Of a stretch of 64,000 nucleotides of DNA, positions 1 through 11,778 are shown in pieces. This DNA comes from Caprella mutica. Taxonomy: Eukaryota; Arthropoda; Malacostraca; Amphipoda; Caprellidae. The stretch lies in assembly GCA_947561585.1 (NCBI GenBank), contig CANNZV010005161.1:1-64000 (forward strand), given 5' to 3'. Within the stretch, counting starts at the first letter, position 1, and each line of letters begins with the position of its first letter. Under the pieces are notes generated by a model that did not search any database, had not been told where the DNA came from, and saw nothing but the letters and a program-made list of their open reading frames with translations. A program made the position numbers and the translations under genes.

Positions 1-494
1 AGCGTGACAATATTATGCAATTAGACACTGTTTAGTTTCTTGCTCTTTGTCAACTTTTATTACTTTTGTTCCTTTAATTTTTATGTTAGTTTCCCCTCAA
101 ACTCTTTTATAGAAAACTAATTATTATTTTCTTTGTTTAAAGAAAATTCTTCATCCTCTCTCTAAGCTATTCCAATTGATTACGTAAAAGTTTAAGTACC
201 GTTTTTCTCTTGAAACTCAATTTCTATCCGTTTTACAGTAACACATTGTATTTAATAACTATAAAATTATACATGCGCAACCCATAGCGGTAATTTCCGT
301 CATGTTCCACTCTAATCATGGTAAAATAGCATATAATTACAATTATCTAGAAGTAATTTAAAAAAAATCACTTAAAAATTTGGTTATTAAAATTAATTGG
401 CTGGAGATTATTTAATTGAATTGACAGGAATCAGAATTCATTAATTAGTTTGGTAGGTTGGTGAATTTTTATTTTTGCATTACGTACTGTAAAA
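1..494. other. AT-rich noncoding stretch
   Basis: No open frame, terminal repeat or tandem array is visible. Base composition matches the bulk AT-rich noncoding DNA of the window. Confidence 0.5.
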
Positions 495-816
495 TCTGGC
501 AGCGCCGTTCCCCCGGAACCACACCATTGACCTTGGACCTTGGGTTCATCCCCCCATCATCCCACCCACCCCCCACCCCACACCCGGGTGGGGGGTTTTA
601 GGTGGGGGAACCTCCGTCCATGCCAACGATACATGGGGGGGAGCTTGCGACCCCCCATCCCTCTGGCGGCGCCGTTCCCCCGGAACCACACCATGGACCT
701 TGGTCCTTGGGTTCATCCCCCAATCATCCCACCCAACCCCCACCCCACACCCAGGTGGGGGGTTTTAGGTGGGGGAACCTCCGTCCATGCCAACGATACA
801 TGGGGGGGAGCTTGCG
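495..816. repeat. GC-rich tandem duplication, 167-bp period
   Basis: Two adjacent copies (from about 495 and 662) share the start CGCCGTTCCCCCGGAACCAC and the C-run/G-run core CACACCC(G/A)GGTGGGGGG. The second copy ends near 816. Open frames crossing this block on both strands are composition artefacts. It is much richer in G and C than its surroundings, which suggests an inserted piece rather than local drift. Confidence 0.85.
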
Positions 817-2035
817 ATATTCGTGTGTGTGTGGTGTGCGCTGACTCTCAGCTTTTTCCTTGGGAAAAACTAAGTAAATATATAAACAGTGCAACTAAAG
901 TTAGAAATCTCATCTCCTCCTACAGTTTTGGGTCTAAAGCTTAGCCCTTTTGGAATATGAAAGAGCACTGGGGTCTCCACAGGGCCTCAGTTCTGTTTTT
1001 TTTTTAAATTTCGGCTTTTGAATTTCGTGAAATTCAATTTTATTTTGTAGAGCGTATAGCTCCTCCCCTGGTAGAAGTAGAGAGTTGTGGATTGTTGTGT
1101 CGTGTAGACAATTTTGAGACGTATCCATTTCCAGGTATGAGAAATCTGTGTGTCGACCATGGTCGTAGCTACACGACCTCAAAGACAAAAGTGAGTGATT
1201 TTATAGGTGCTGGGGGAACCGCCATAGAAGGAGTTGGGGGAGAAAATGTGGTACGTGCTAACTGTTCTTAAATGTGGAAAATGTGCCCGCATCTTTTTGA
1301 CCTGATGACTTTCCCTCCTTAACCCAACCATTTTGCCGTGAATGCCATTTCCGTGAGAAAAAATTACAAAAAAATTTCAGGTCGGAAAAATTTTGGGGCT
1401 GAAATGCAAAAATTTGACATTTTCGGAATTGCGTAGCTCAGCTTGGTTTGGGTCTATGAAAATCATACTTGTATGGTCTTGTAGGGAATTTTGGGATCTT
1501 TCACGTGATGTGGGTCCCGTTTTGATCAGAGGGTTCCAGGGTCCAACCCCGGGTCCACGAACAGAGGTCAACTTCAACCCCCATTTTGAGGGGGGTTAGG
1601 GGTCGAATTTCGAAAAAAATTTACCATCACAATGAGTGCCATAAGTGTGGCATGGACCATGTCCGTACACCACTTTTTTAGACCAGTTCGACATGTAAAA
1701 TCGACCAAAAAAAGCTGTAACGCCCTTTTTGGCCAAAAAATGAACTTTGAAACGCTTGTTGATGGAAGTTTCCTGGGTCCTAGGAACTTTTGACCTACAC
1801 CATTCTCTAGAGAATCTCGGAGTCTTTCTGACGCATTATTTCAATTTCCATTTCGGAGGACCGTGAACTCTCACGAATTTTCAGAAAGATACGTCAACTT
1901 TTTTTTCACCAAAAAACACCCCCCCCCCCCCTGTTTTTTTTAATTAATTTTTTTAATTAATTAACACTTTTTTAATTTTGTGATAGATTTTTGTGTTAGG
2001 AAGGCTTGTGTTAGGAAGGCTCGTACGTTTCAAGT
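817..2035. other. Noncoding stretch, no recognised element
   Basis: Short open frames here (such as 1377-1599 on both strands) have no recognisable domain. There is an 11-12 base C run near 1920. The stretch 1380-1920 is less AT-rich than the flanks and may be old repeat sequence, but no termini were found. Confidence 0.4.
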
Positions 2036-2230
2036 ATTATCACTAGGGCTGGGACAATATGCCCTAAAAACTATAGATCCCGAAAATATCATAGACGAAA
2101 CTAAATGAAATGATATCGAATACTATGTACCGCTGGTTTAGAACCATTCAATACTCTTTAGTTCTCTCCGTCTATAACATTTTAGGGATCTATAGTTTTT
2201 AGAGCATATTGTCCCAGCCCTAATTATCAC
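2036..2230. mobile_element. hAT-type MITE with perfect 8-bp target duplication
   Basis: The element is 2044-2222 (179 bp). Its ends are inverted repeats of about 37 bp beginning TAGGGCTGGGACAATATG with one or two differences. ATTATCAC occurs directly on both sides (2036-2043 and 2223-2230), the 8-bp duplication expected of hAT transposition. There is no coding capacity. It sits inside a fragment of a dispersed repeat seen elsewhere in the window. Confidence 0.93.
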
Positions 2231-2320
2231 CTCTTCCATCCGTGAGCTGCTTGTGTCCCTTTTCGTCACATTCATTGCTATGAGACTGCATTCAAGAAGT
2301 AGGTTCTCTCTATTTTTGCC
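2223..2320 (+). repeat. Fragment of dispersed LINE-associated repeat
   Basis: The words CACCTCTTCCATCCGTGAG and CCCTTTTCGTCACATTC recur in the same order, with divergence, near 16385, 28763, 54925 and 58063. This copy is short and is cut on the left by the hAT MITE. Confidence 0.65.
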
Positions 2321-2603
2321 GAATAATAGTGATTGAATTCATATTTATAACCTTTAAACTCTAATATAATAATTTCGTAAAAAAACATTTAATTGAATCT
2401 GTTGAGGCTTGATTAAAATTAAATGTCCTAGTGCTGAACAAAATTACGCTACTGACAATAATAATTTCTAAACTTAACTAGGACTAGCTGTACCATATAT
2501 TTTTACGACTAGTTATAAAAATTTAAGATAGTTTGGTTGAATTAATTAACGATATAACTATAAGCAATTCATCAAAGTTACTATGAAATATTAAATTAAA
2601 TTT

Positions 2604-5075
2604 GCGTGCCGCACGTTTCTATCACGCCAACACATAATCCATCCGATATCAAACTATACATTTGATATCGTCTCGCTAATTTATAATTTCGGTTATCTTT
2701 TCACTAAGCAGCAGGCTGCACGTTTCTTTCACGCCAACACATAATTCCATCCGATATTATACTATACAATTGATATCGTCATACTAATTTATAATTTTTG
2801 TTATCTTTTCACTGAGCTGTGTGCCGCACGTTTCTATCACGCCAACACATAATTCCATCCGATATTATACTATACAATTGATATCGTCACGCTAATTTAT
2901 AATTTTTGTTATCTTTTCACTTAGCAGTGTGCCGCACGTTTCTATCACGCCAACACATAGTTCCATCCGATGTTATACTATACAATTGATATCGTCAGGC
3001 TAATTTATAATTTCGGTTATCTTTTCACTAAGCAGCGGGCTGCACGTTTCTATCACGCCAACACATAGTTCCATCCGATATTATACTATACAATTGATAT
3101 CGTCACGCTAATTTATAATTTTTGTTATTTTTCACTAAGCAGTGTGCCGCACATTTCTATCACGCCAACACATAGTTCCATCCGATATTATACTATACAA
3201 TTGATATCGTCATGCTAATTTATAATTTCGGTTATCTTTTCACTAAGCAGCGGGCTGCACAATTTTATCACGCCGACACATAGTTCCATCCGATATTTTA
3301 CTATACAATTGATATCGTCACGCTAATTTAAAATTTCTGTTATCTTTTCACTAAGCAGCGTGCCGCACGTTTCTGTCACGCCAACACAAAATTCCATCCG
3401 ATATAATACTATACAATTTATATCGTCACACTAATTTATAATTTCTGTTATCTTTTCACTAAGCAGCGTGCCGCATGTTTCTGTCACGCCAACACATAAT
3501 TCCATCCGATATTATACTATAGGTACAATTGATATCGTCATGCTAATTTATAATTTTTGTTATCTTTTCACTAAGCTGTGTGCCGCACGTTTCTATCACG
3601 CCAACATATAGTTCCATCCGTTATCATACTATACAATTGATATCGTCATGCTAATTTATAATTTCGGTTATCTTTTCACTAAGCTGTGTGCCGCACGTTT
3701 CTATCACGCCAACACATAGTTCCATCCGTTATTATACTATACAATTGATATTGTTAGGCTAATTTATAATTTCGGTTATCTTTTCACTAAGCAGCGGGCT
3801 GCACGTTTCTATCACGCCAACACAAAATTCCATCCGATATTCTACTATACAACTGATATCGTCACGCTAATTTATAATTCCGGTAATTTTTTCACCAAGC
3901 AGCGGGCTGCACGTTTCTACCACGCCAACACATAGCTCCATCCGTTATTATACTATACAATTGATATTGTCAGGCTAATTTATAATTTCGGTTATCTTTT
4001 TACTAAGCAGCGGGCTGCACGTTTCTATCACGCCAACACATAATTCCATCCGATATTATACTATACAATTGATATCGTCACGCTAATTTATAATTTCGGT
4101 TATCTTTTCACTAAGCAGCGGGCTGCACGTTTCTATCACGCCAACACATAATTCCATCCGATATTAAACTATACAATTGATATCGTCACGCTAATTTATA
4201 ATTTCGGTTATTTTTTCACTAAGCAGCGGGCTGCACGTTTCTATCACACCAACACATAATTCCATCCGATATTATACTATACAATTGATATCGTCACGCT
4301 AATTTATAATTTCGGTTATCTTTTCACTAAGCTGTGTGCCGCACGTTTCTATCACGCCAACACATAGTTCCATCCGTTATTATACTATACAATTGATATT
4401 GTCAGGCTAATTTATAATTTCGGTTATCTTTTCACTAAGCAGCGTGCCGCACGTTTCTATCACGCCAACACATAGTTCCATCCGATATTTTACTATACAA
4501 TTGATATCGTCACGCTAATTTATAATTTCGGTTATCTTTTCACTAAGCAGCGTGCCGCACGTTTCTATCACGCCAACACATAGTTCCATCCGATATTATA
4601 CTATACAATTGATATCGTCAGGCTAATTTAAAATTTCTGTTATCTTTTCACTAAGCAGCGTGCCGCACGTTTCTATCACGCCAACACATAGTTCCATCCG
4701 ATATTTTACTATACAATTGATATCGTCAGGCTAATTTAAAATTTCTGTTATCTTTTCACTAAGCAGCGTGCCGCACGTTTCTATCACGCCAACACATAGT
4801 TCCATCCGATATTTTACTATACAATTGATATCGTCACGCTAATTTATAATTTCTGTTATCTTTTCACTAAGCAGCGTGCCGCACGTTTCTATCGCGCCAA
4901 CACATAATTCCATACAATAGTAAATTCTACAATTGATATCGTCACGCCAATTTATATTTTCTGTCATCATTGTGCTAATTAAGTTGCGTGACGCACGTTC
5001 CTTTCATGCATCACATAATTCCGTTCAAAATTATATTATAAAATTAATATATCGTCACGCTAATTTATATTTATA
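2604..5075. repeat. 108-bp satellite array, about 22 copies
   Basis: Units recur every 107-108 bp (starts near 2606, 2713, 2821, 2929, 3037 and so on to about 4876, then a diverged unit near 4985). Each unit has a conserved block GCACGTTTCTATCACGCCAA, then CCATCCGATATTATACTATA, then GATATCGTCACGC and an AT-rich half ending in TATCTTTTCACTAAGC. Variants fall into alternating GTGCCGCACG and GGGCTGCACG types. The last units decay toward the right edge. Open frames inside it are not genes. Confidence 0.95.
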
Positions 5076-5165
5076 TTTCAATTTCACTAACTATAGTGTA
5101 CTTCCCATAAAAATAATGGGTTATCAATAGTAAAAGAAAAAAATAATATTAATTAAAAATATATA

Positions 5166-5707
5166 TCTTTAAAGAATATATTTGATTCAAAATATTTGAG
5201 TTAAAAATATTTGTGCCAAATATATTTGAGCCAAAAATATTTGAGTCAAAAATATTTGAGTCAAAATATTTGAGTTAAAAATATTTGAGTCAAAAATATT
5301 TGAGCCAAAAATATTTGAGACAAAAATATTTGAGTCAAAATATTTGAGTCAAAAATATTTGAGTCAAAAATATTTGAGTCAAAAATATTTGAGTCAAAAA
5401 TATTTGAGTCAAAAATATTTGAGTCAAAAATATTTGAGTCAAAAATATTTGAGTCAAAAATATTTGAGTCAAAAATATTTGAGTCAAAAATATTTGAGTC
5501 AAAAATATTTGAGTCAAAAATATTTGAGTCAAAAATATTTGAGTCAAAAATATTTGAGTCAAAAATATTTGAGTCAAAAATATTTGAGTCAAAAATATTT
5601 GAGTCAAAAATATTTGAGTCAAAAATATTGAGTCAAAAATATTTGAGTCAAAAATATTTGAGTCAAAAATATTTGAGCCAAAAATATTTGAGTCAAAAAT
5701 ATTTTTG
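5166..5707. repeat. 15-bp minisatellite TATTTGAGTCAAAAA, about 30 copies
   Basis: A nearly perfect run of the 15-mer lies at about 5224-5705, with degenerate units on the left from about 5166. Because the period is a multiple of three, all frames stay open for long stretches, giving artefactual proteins on both strands. Each unit contains TGAGTCA, the consensus AP-1/bZIP recognition heptamer. Confidence 0.95.
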
Positions 5708-5985
5708 ACCGTTGCGTGAGCGTGCACGCCAATTCTTTTTTTCCGCATTTTAGACAGTTGCGTGAGCGTGCACGCCAATAATTTCATTTTTTCCGCGTTT
5801 TAGACAGTTGCGTGAGCGTGCACGCCAAGAAATTCCATGAAATTCCACTTTTCCATGTTTTAGTCAACTTAGTTGCGTGGGCGTGCACGCAAATTCCATT
5901 TTCCGTGTTTTAGTCAATACTAAGTGACGTGAGCGTGCACGCTCACGTCACGCTCACGTTTTTTTTCCGCATTTTAGTTAGTGCC
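5708..5985 (+). repeat. Minisatellite of ~46-65 bp units (GCGTGAGCGTGCACGCC)
   Basis: Units begin near 5711, 5757, 5807, 5872 and 5924. Each has GCGTGAGCGTGCACGCC followed by an A/T stretch and CCGCATTTTAGACAGT. The last unit contains a perfect 28-bp palindrome at 5924-5951. The same family occurs in the reverse orientation at about 22085-22612. Confidence 0.85.
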
Positions 5986-6281
5986 AAAGTAGAGTACCCA
6001 AGTTACAGTCAGAAACAAAGCTGGTTCTGAATCAGCGTCAGGGTCAGCCTTCAACAAATGAGTGCAGCTTAGGTACCCGAGAAATTATTAAAGTTAGTAT
6101 TGTCCGGAGTTAAGGAGGAAGAAATAGTTAAATATACCAAAAACTTTCTCCAGAACTCTAGAAACATTCCAGTTATATCGTTACCAGCAAGTCTCGAAAG
6201 ACACGTCCAAACGCCACCGTAGCTGCGAAAAGAATGAATCACACGTCCGATGTCAGTCAACGAGTACTCCGTCTCTTGCCA
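5986..6281. other. Noncoding stretch, nothing recognised
   Basis: The antisense frame at 6069-6260 has no recognisable domain or gene context and is not called. Confidence 0.4.
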
Positions 6282-6640
6282 TTAAGGCCCCCACACACTA
6301 CACGAGCCGAGCCGCAGCAGGGCCTCTGGCTCGCGCGAGTCTACTTGGCTCGGCTCGGGCTTTCTGCCTGCCCACACATTACACGAAAAGAGCAATAGTT
6401 TTAAAGTTTTTTCCTTAGAGATAGGTAGGGTAAGTGTCGATCTATCGGTCACTTCACCCTACTACTCTTTATTCACTCATTAAACCAAAACGCAGAGCCT
6501 TGACAATGTTTTGAAAATTGAAGAGTATTGCCAGAATGTTCATTTTACAGATAAAATAAAGGACGATCGTACAAAGGTATCCATTTTTGTGTAAAAATGT
6601 CTAATATTATGACTTTCATTAATCAACGGAATTCACAACT

Positions 6641-6806
6641 TCGGTCAGATTTCATTTGAGAAATTCACATGGTCGGTCAGAATTCATATCAGAAATTCAC
6701 ATGGTCGGTCAGAATTCATATCAGAAATTCACATGGTCGGTCAGATTTCATTTAAGATATTCACATGATCGGTCAGTTTCGAAATGAAATTCAATGATTC
6801 GGTCAC
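6641..6806. repeat. 32-bp subterminal tandem repeats of the pogo-like element
   Basis: TCGGTCAG recurs at 6641, 6673, 6705, 6737 and 6769, with a variant at 6799, a 32-bp period. The spacer reads AATTCATATCAGAAATTCAC or a variant. The same CGGTCA word lies in the terminal inverted repeats, so these are probably transposase binding sites (inference). Confidence 0.85.
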
Positions 6807-7125
6807 CTTTTTTTCGTTCTATCTAAAGTATGAATGTGATGATGGTTAATAATACCAATTAAATATGTTTTTTTTTATAGTTTATTCCCTATTATAAATC
6901 AACTAATAATAAGGTACCTACGTACATGTTTTGTATAAATAAACTCAATATATAAAATGAATGATAAATAAAATTGTGTCATATGTATGTATCCTCAATG
7001 ATATTTTATGACAAATATTCCGTGATACGGCTCACCGGAATTAACAACTAAAAGAAGATACTAACTAGATATAATGATATATATAGATATCACGAGTCAC
7101 TACATATATACTATCACACACGTAA

Positions 7126-9513
7126 CTATAGATCAAAATCATATATATTTATCACATTTATCTTTTTGTTTGATTTATTACAATATTTGCATATAAATCT
7201 CTTCTTCATCATCTCTGCTAGTCCCAGATTTTCGTATTCTTCACCCAAACAGAATTTATGATACCATCTAGGACATGCATTACATCCCATCCAGGCATCT
7301 GCGTCCTCTTGATTTTCATCTCCTCCACATGCATGACATTCGTTTGAATTTTCGATAGCGTTATCGTCATCTGAGTCATCATCGTATACAATTTCGATGC
7401 TCTCTCTTTGCTGAGAGCATACTACAGTCTTTTTCCCTTTCGTCAGTTTTTCATGTTTTTTCTTATTTCTTTCTTCTTGTCTTTCTTTTTTCTTTCGTAA
7501 TTCTGATTCTTTTTTCTCTTGCTTATCAACTAAACTCTTAAAGTAATCTGAGCCACTTATAGCAGGGGGACGATTGGGTTTACTTCGTGTTTCCTTTCTT
7601 GACATTACGACACTTTCATCAATCTTTAGATATTTCTTAAATGGGGAATATTCCCAGTTCCCATAAAATCGGGGATTTGTAGAATTATTAAAAGTTTCCG
7701 ATCTAGTTGAATCCTTATTTGGAGTACTCTCCCTCTGAATGATGATTATTCCTTCTTCGTTGGGTGCAGAAGATGTGGTGGGCATGGGAATTTCAATTGT
7801 GGAAATATTGTTTATATTTCGTTCAAGAGGTGGATCATTATCCTCAATTGAATTGTCAGGTTCATTGCAGTCTTCTATTACTTCTTCGCTGGTAATAGAT
7901 TCCGTAAAAAGTGCAGCAGCAGAAGGAATTTGAGCGTTGTTGACTGTCAGTTCTGTCAATGTGCAGTCATCTTTACCTTCTGTCAATTCCTTTAGTTCTC
8001 TGTATATAGAGTACATCTGACCTTTATCAGTCCTGTCATCGATGTCATATCCCTCGCTGTACCTGGTTCTGAACTGTTCGATATTGCTAGCAGTAAGATA
8101 TTTATCAAATAGTTTCAGAGCCCTCATGAATGCAAGACTTTGTTGGGCTGTGCCATACGGTACTTCTTTGTTGAATTCTCTCGTTGCATTTTCCTCATTA
8201 ATTAATTTCGAGTAATCAATTGCGTTGGGGTCGTAAGGAATCACACCAGCTTTACGGAATCCTGAAATTATATTCTGCATGTTTCTCTTACACTTGTCCC
8301 ATGCACCATTGAAAACAGTAAAGAAACAATTCTTACTCATCATTTGATTATAGTTGCATTTGAAGTCGTTAACGGCTGTGTTCCAATACTTTTTAAGTGG
8401 CCCATATACACTTATATCAAGTGGTTGCATGATATGTGATGCATGAGGCAAGAAGCAAAACAAAATAATCGAATTGTTTCTACAAAACTCTGCCACGGCA
8501 ACGTTAATATGCGTGCTATGACCATCCATAAAAACAATTACAGGAAATTCAACCGAATCTTTGATGGAAGGTTAGAACAAATTCGCAAACCAGCCGAAAA
8601 ATGCATCACTTGATATCCACCCATTAGGTGAGTATCCAACATTGTAGTTATCTGGGTTTACTTAACTTAAGTTGTAAGAAGGACGAATTCCTGGAAATAT
8701 CACAAAAGGCTTCTTGCAAACACCACTGGCTGAACAACAACCCAACACCGTAATCTGGTCTTTTGATTCACTAGATACGTTATAAACATTTTTACTTCCC
8801 TTCTCGGACACAACTTTCAATTTATTACCAGGAGCAAGAGGGAATCGTGTTTCATCTAGGTTGAAGATACGCTGAGAGTTCAGAGGAATGAAAAAATCTT
8901 TCGCTATGATTTGATGCTCTGATAAAAGAAAATTTTCCAAGTTTGAAAACCAATCCCTCAGATCCTTCTCTGAAACCTTCTTTCTCATGTGGCCTAGTTG
9001 CTCTGGTGTCCTCACAGATAATTCATCTCTGTGTCTTGTAACAAATCTATGGACCCAGCTCTTGGATGGCATATTAAATCTAAATAAACGATCATAATTG
9101 GTGAAATTTTGATCTGAATCTCTTTCAGCCTTATCCAGCACGTCTTTTATGAGATTTACTATAGCAGGCCTTGTAACTCCATTTCCAATACGTGCTCTAT
9201 ATTTCATGAATTTGATCAATCTCTTTTCTTGTTCCTTAGACAACTTTCTCTTTTGCCCTGTAAATGAAATAAATGATTCTTGAAACGTGAAAAAACATAG
9301 GTTGCCAGAAAGTCTTTATAATACACAAATACACAAACCTCCTGTTAGAATTGCTGGAGCATATCGACCGGAGACTCTATCAGCTATGGTGGATTGAGGC
9401 ACTCCATACTTATCTGCAGCCTGCCGTTGACTCAACATTTTGTTATTAACTTCAGCAACAGCTTCTAACATTGACTTCTCGTTATATTTATCTTTAAATT
9501 TATTTGGAGCCAT
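7126..9513 (-). pseudogene. pogo/Tigger-like transposase with C-terminal PHD finger (two in-frame stops)
   Basis: This is the cut-and-paste transposase of the 6428-10904 element. Exon 1 starts at an ATG at 9513 and encodes a psq/CENP-B-type helix-turn-helix (about residues 12-50, with QRQAADKYGVPQSTIADRV). An 81-bp intron (donor GT at 9338-9337, acceptor AG at 9259-9258) joins in frame to exon 2, giving 768 codons plus the final stop. Exon 2 holds a CENP-B/Tc5-like region and the DDE core: FNLDETRF, VFMDGHSTH and MQPLDISVYGPLKKYW supply the three acidic residues. The C-terminus has a PHD zinc finger: CHAC, then MGCNACPRWYHKFC and a final CKYC. Two TAA codons interrupt the frame (8662-8664 and 8572-8574), between the first and second catalytic aspartates. 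Otherwise the frame is clean, so inactivation was recent. The PHD finger is an unusual addition for this family. Confidence 0.93.
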
Positions 9514-10914
9514 TTTTAAAGTTTAGTATTACTGTTGGTTCTTATAGTTATAAATCTGTAAAAAATGAGAAAGTGCAATGTTGTGAGACTACTCGTTCCT
9601 ACCAAAACTGGGTGTGAAAGAAAATCGGCCCAGAGAAAAGCACATTTATTGGAGATGTCTGTCTGATGCACAGTAATTGAAATATATGGTGTAATTTAGA
9701 ATGATAAAACTAGATGAAAATAATTAGCAACGGCATATTGAACCAGTTTTCTGTGAATTCTCTTTTGAGGGGAGCCTAATACAAATTTTACAAAGTGAAA
9801 AAAGAGATGACAAAAATTCATCAAAAAGCAGACGGAAATATCATTAATAAAAATTATTAATGCATGTGATTAAAGGCACAAATAATGATGTTACAAACTA
9901 TAAAACAAATACTTGAAGCGATACCTACTGTGAGGCTGAGCAACCAAGTTAGGTACCTATTGAGTAAAATACATTTATAAAGCACTGAAATTTTGGAAAA
10001 AGACAAAGAAAACTCTATAAATAACGATCTAGATTCATTTTTTGGTTTCTAAAATAACTTGCATTAATATTGGGGTCTAACCTATGGTTTTTTGAGGTGA
10101 GGCTTGGGAGGAATTTTACACCTCGGTACTACGTGTGTTCCTCTGAAATACTATACGCTAATGCTATGCTTTGGTTATCATTTTCACTCTAGAAAAATTT
10201 AAATACCTACCTAATTAGAAAAGATAGAAAATGTTTTCATGGAATAATAAACAAAAAATAACTTTGATATCACTTTTATTGAAAAATAACAAATACCTAA
10301 TATACATATGATAACGCAATATATCCTATATAAGTAAGCATTTACTTCATTAGGTTTAAAGCTTCACGGTAATATTAGCAATGTTTTTAATTGATTAATG
10401 CAGTGGAATGAATGAATAAGAAAAAGGTTTTTTTTTATGACCGATGAAGAGAAATTGTATTTCACTTTGTCGGTCAAGTGACCGATGATATGAATAAAGT
10501 GTTAAAACCGATTCACTTCGTCGTTCATGACTTTATATCATTATAGTACAGTTTATAGGGAAACACTTAACAACATATAAAGCAACACATTTCAAAACAA
10601 AATTTGGAACATGAGCTCGCGCGTTTACACGATCGAAACAAACACATCGACTGATTTCATAATAGATGAATTTGGATAAATTTGCTTGAATACGGTGTGA
10701 AGAATCAGTGCTCTACAATTATATTCATTTTTAAACAATATTCATGAAGTTAAGCACCACGAAACTTCTTAAGCACTGAAAAGTATAGTGACACTACTTT
10801 AATAGTCTTCTTTTTTCTTCGTTGACTAATTACTGAATCTACAATATTAATGTACCCGCTGAATGACCGAAGTTGTGAACTGACCGGCGATGCGGAACTT
10901 ACCTTAATACCATG

Positions 10915-11360
10915 GACATGGAAATTTATTTACATGAAATTTATTTACATGGAAATTTATTTACATGTAAATTTATTTTCATGGAAATTTATTTTCATTG
11001 AAATTTATTTTCATTGAAATTTATTTTCATTGAAATTTATTTTCATGGAAATTTATTTACATGGAAATTTATTTTCATGGAAATTTATTAACATGGAAAT
11101 TTATTTACATGGATATTTATTTACATGGAAATTTATTTACATGGACATTTATTTACATGGAAATTTATTTACATGGAAATTTATTTACATAGAAATTTAT
11201 TTACATAGAAATTTATTTACATGAAAATTTATTTACATGAAAATTTATTTACATGAAAATTTATTTACATGGAAATTTATTTACATGGAAATTTATTTAC
11301 ATGGAAATTTATTTACATGGAAATTTATTTATATGAAATTTATTCACATGAAAAAAATAT
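10915..11360 (+). repeat. 16-bp minisatellite (AAATTTATTTACATGG) inside Harbinger-like MITE copy 1
   Basis: About 27 units of the 16-mer with variants TTTTCATT, TTTTCATGG and TTTACATAG. The same array lies in the reverse orientation in copy 2 at about 18497-18805 with fewer units, so unit number differs between element copies. The open frames here are artefacts. Confidence 0.93.
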
Positions 11361-11778
11361 ACATAAGTTTTTTTTACATGATTCGTGTTGTCCGTGTTCG
11401 CCCGAGCAAAAGTATTTCCAAGCTCAGTGATTTGTCGGAGCGTCTGGACGGCGCTTTAGCTGACCGCTGGCTCGGCTCGTGCTATTTTAACCCCACACAC
11501 TACCCGAGCCGAGCCAAATATCTGGAAGTGACAGATCAACACGAGCCGAGCCACGAGCCTGACTGCGCGGCTCGTGGCTCGGCTCGAAGTGCCCACACAC
11601 TACACGATCAGGCTCGGGGCTCGGCTTGTTTGCCAAGGCTCGGCTCGTGGATCGTGTCCCAGCAAACATTGCAACGTCGGCCGTATGCTGGCGTGCATCG
11701 GTAACCTTATGGCAACGTCGTGCATCGGCAAATTGATTCATTTCGACATCGGCACAACGTCGGCTACACAACATACGG

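Larger units (their letters stand above)
6428..10904 (-). mobile_element. pogo/Tigger-like DNA transposon, 4477 bp
   Basis: It is inserted in the Harbinger-like MITE with TA at both edges (6426-6427 and 10905-10906); removing it restores the MITE sequence seen at 18158-18965. The inverted ends are imperfect over about 30 bp (GGTAAGT, then CGGTCACTTCAC versus CGGTCAGTTCAC). CGGTCA motifs are repeated inside both ends. It carries a complete but stop-interrupted DDE transposase gene on the minus strand. The remaining interior (about 9520-10900) is noncoding. Confidence 0.92.

Noticed and set aside
2604..5075. Regular repeats resembling a CRISPR array
   Set aside because: Units are fully repetitive over 108 bp with no unique spacers, and the genome is eukaryotic; it is a satellite.
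5335..5787. 150-codon antisense frame of repeated Asp-Ser-Asn-Ile-Phe / Thr-Gln-Ile-Phe-Leu units
   Set aside because: It is a direct by-product of the 15-bp minisatellite, whose period is a multiple of three; it is open on both strands.
7739..7933. Plus-strand frame inside the transposase
   Set aside because: Shadow of the minus-strand transposase coding sequence.
11237..11704. 155-codon plus-strand frame across the MITE
   Set aside because: The first half is the 16-bp array and the rest is MITE subterminal DNA; the matching antisense frame in copy 2 (18171-18788) shows it is element sequence, not a gene.
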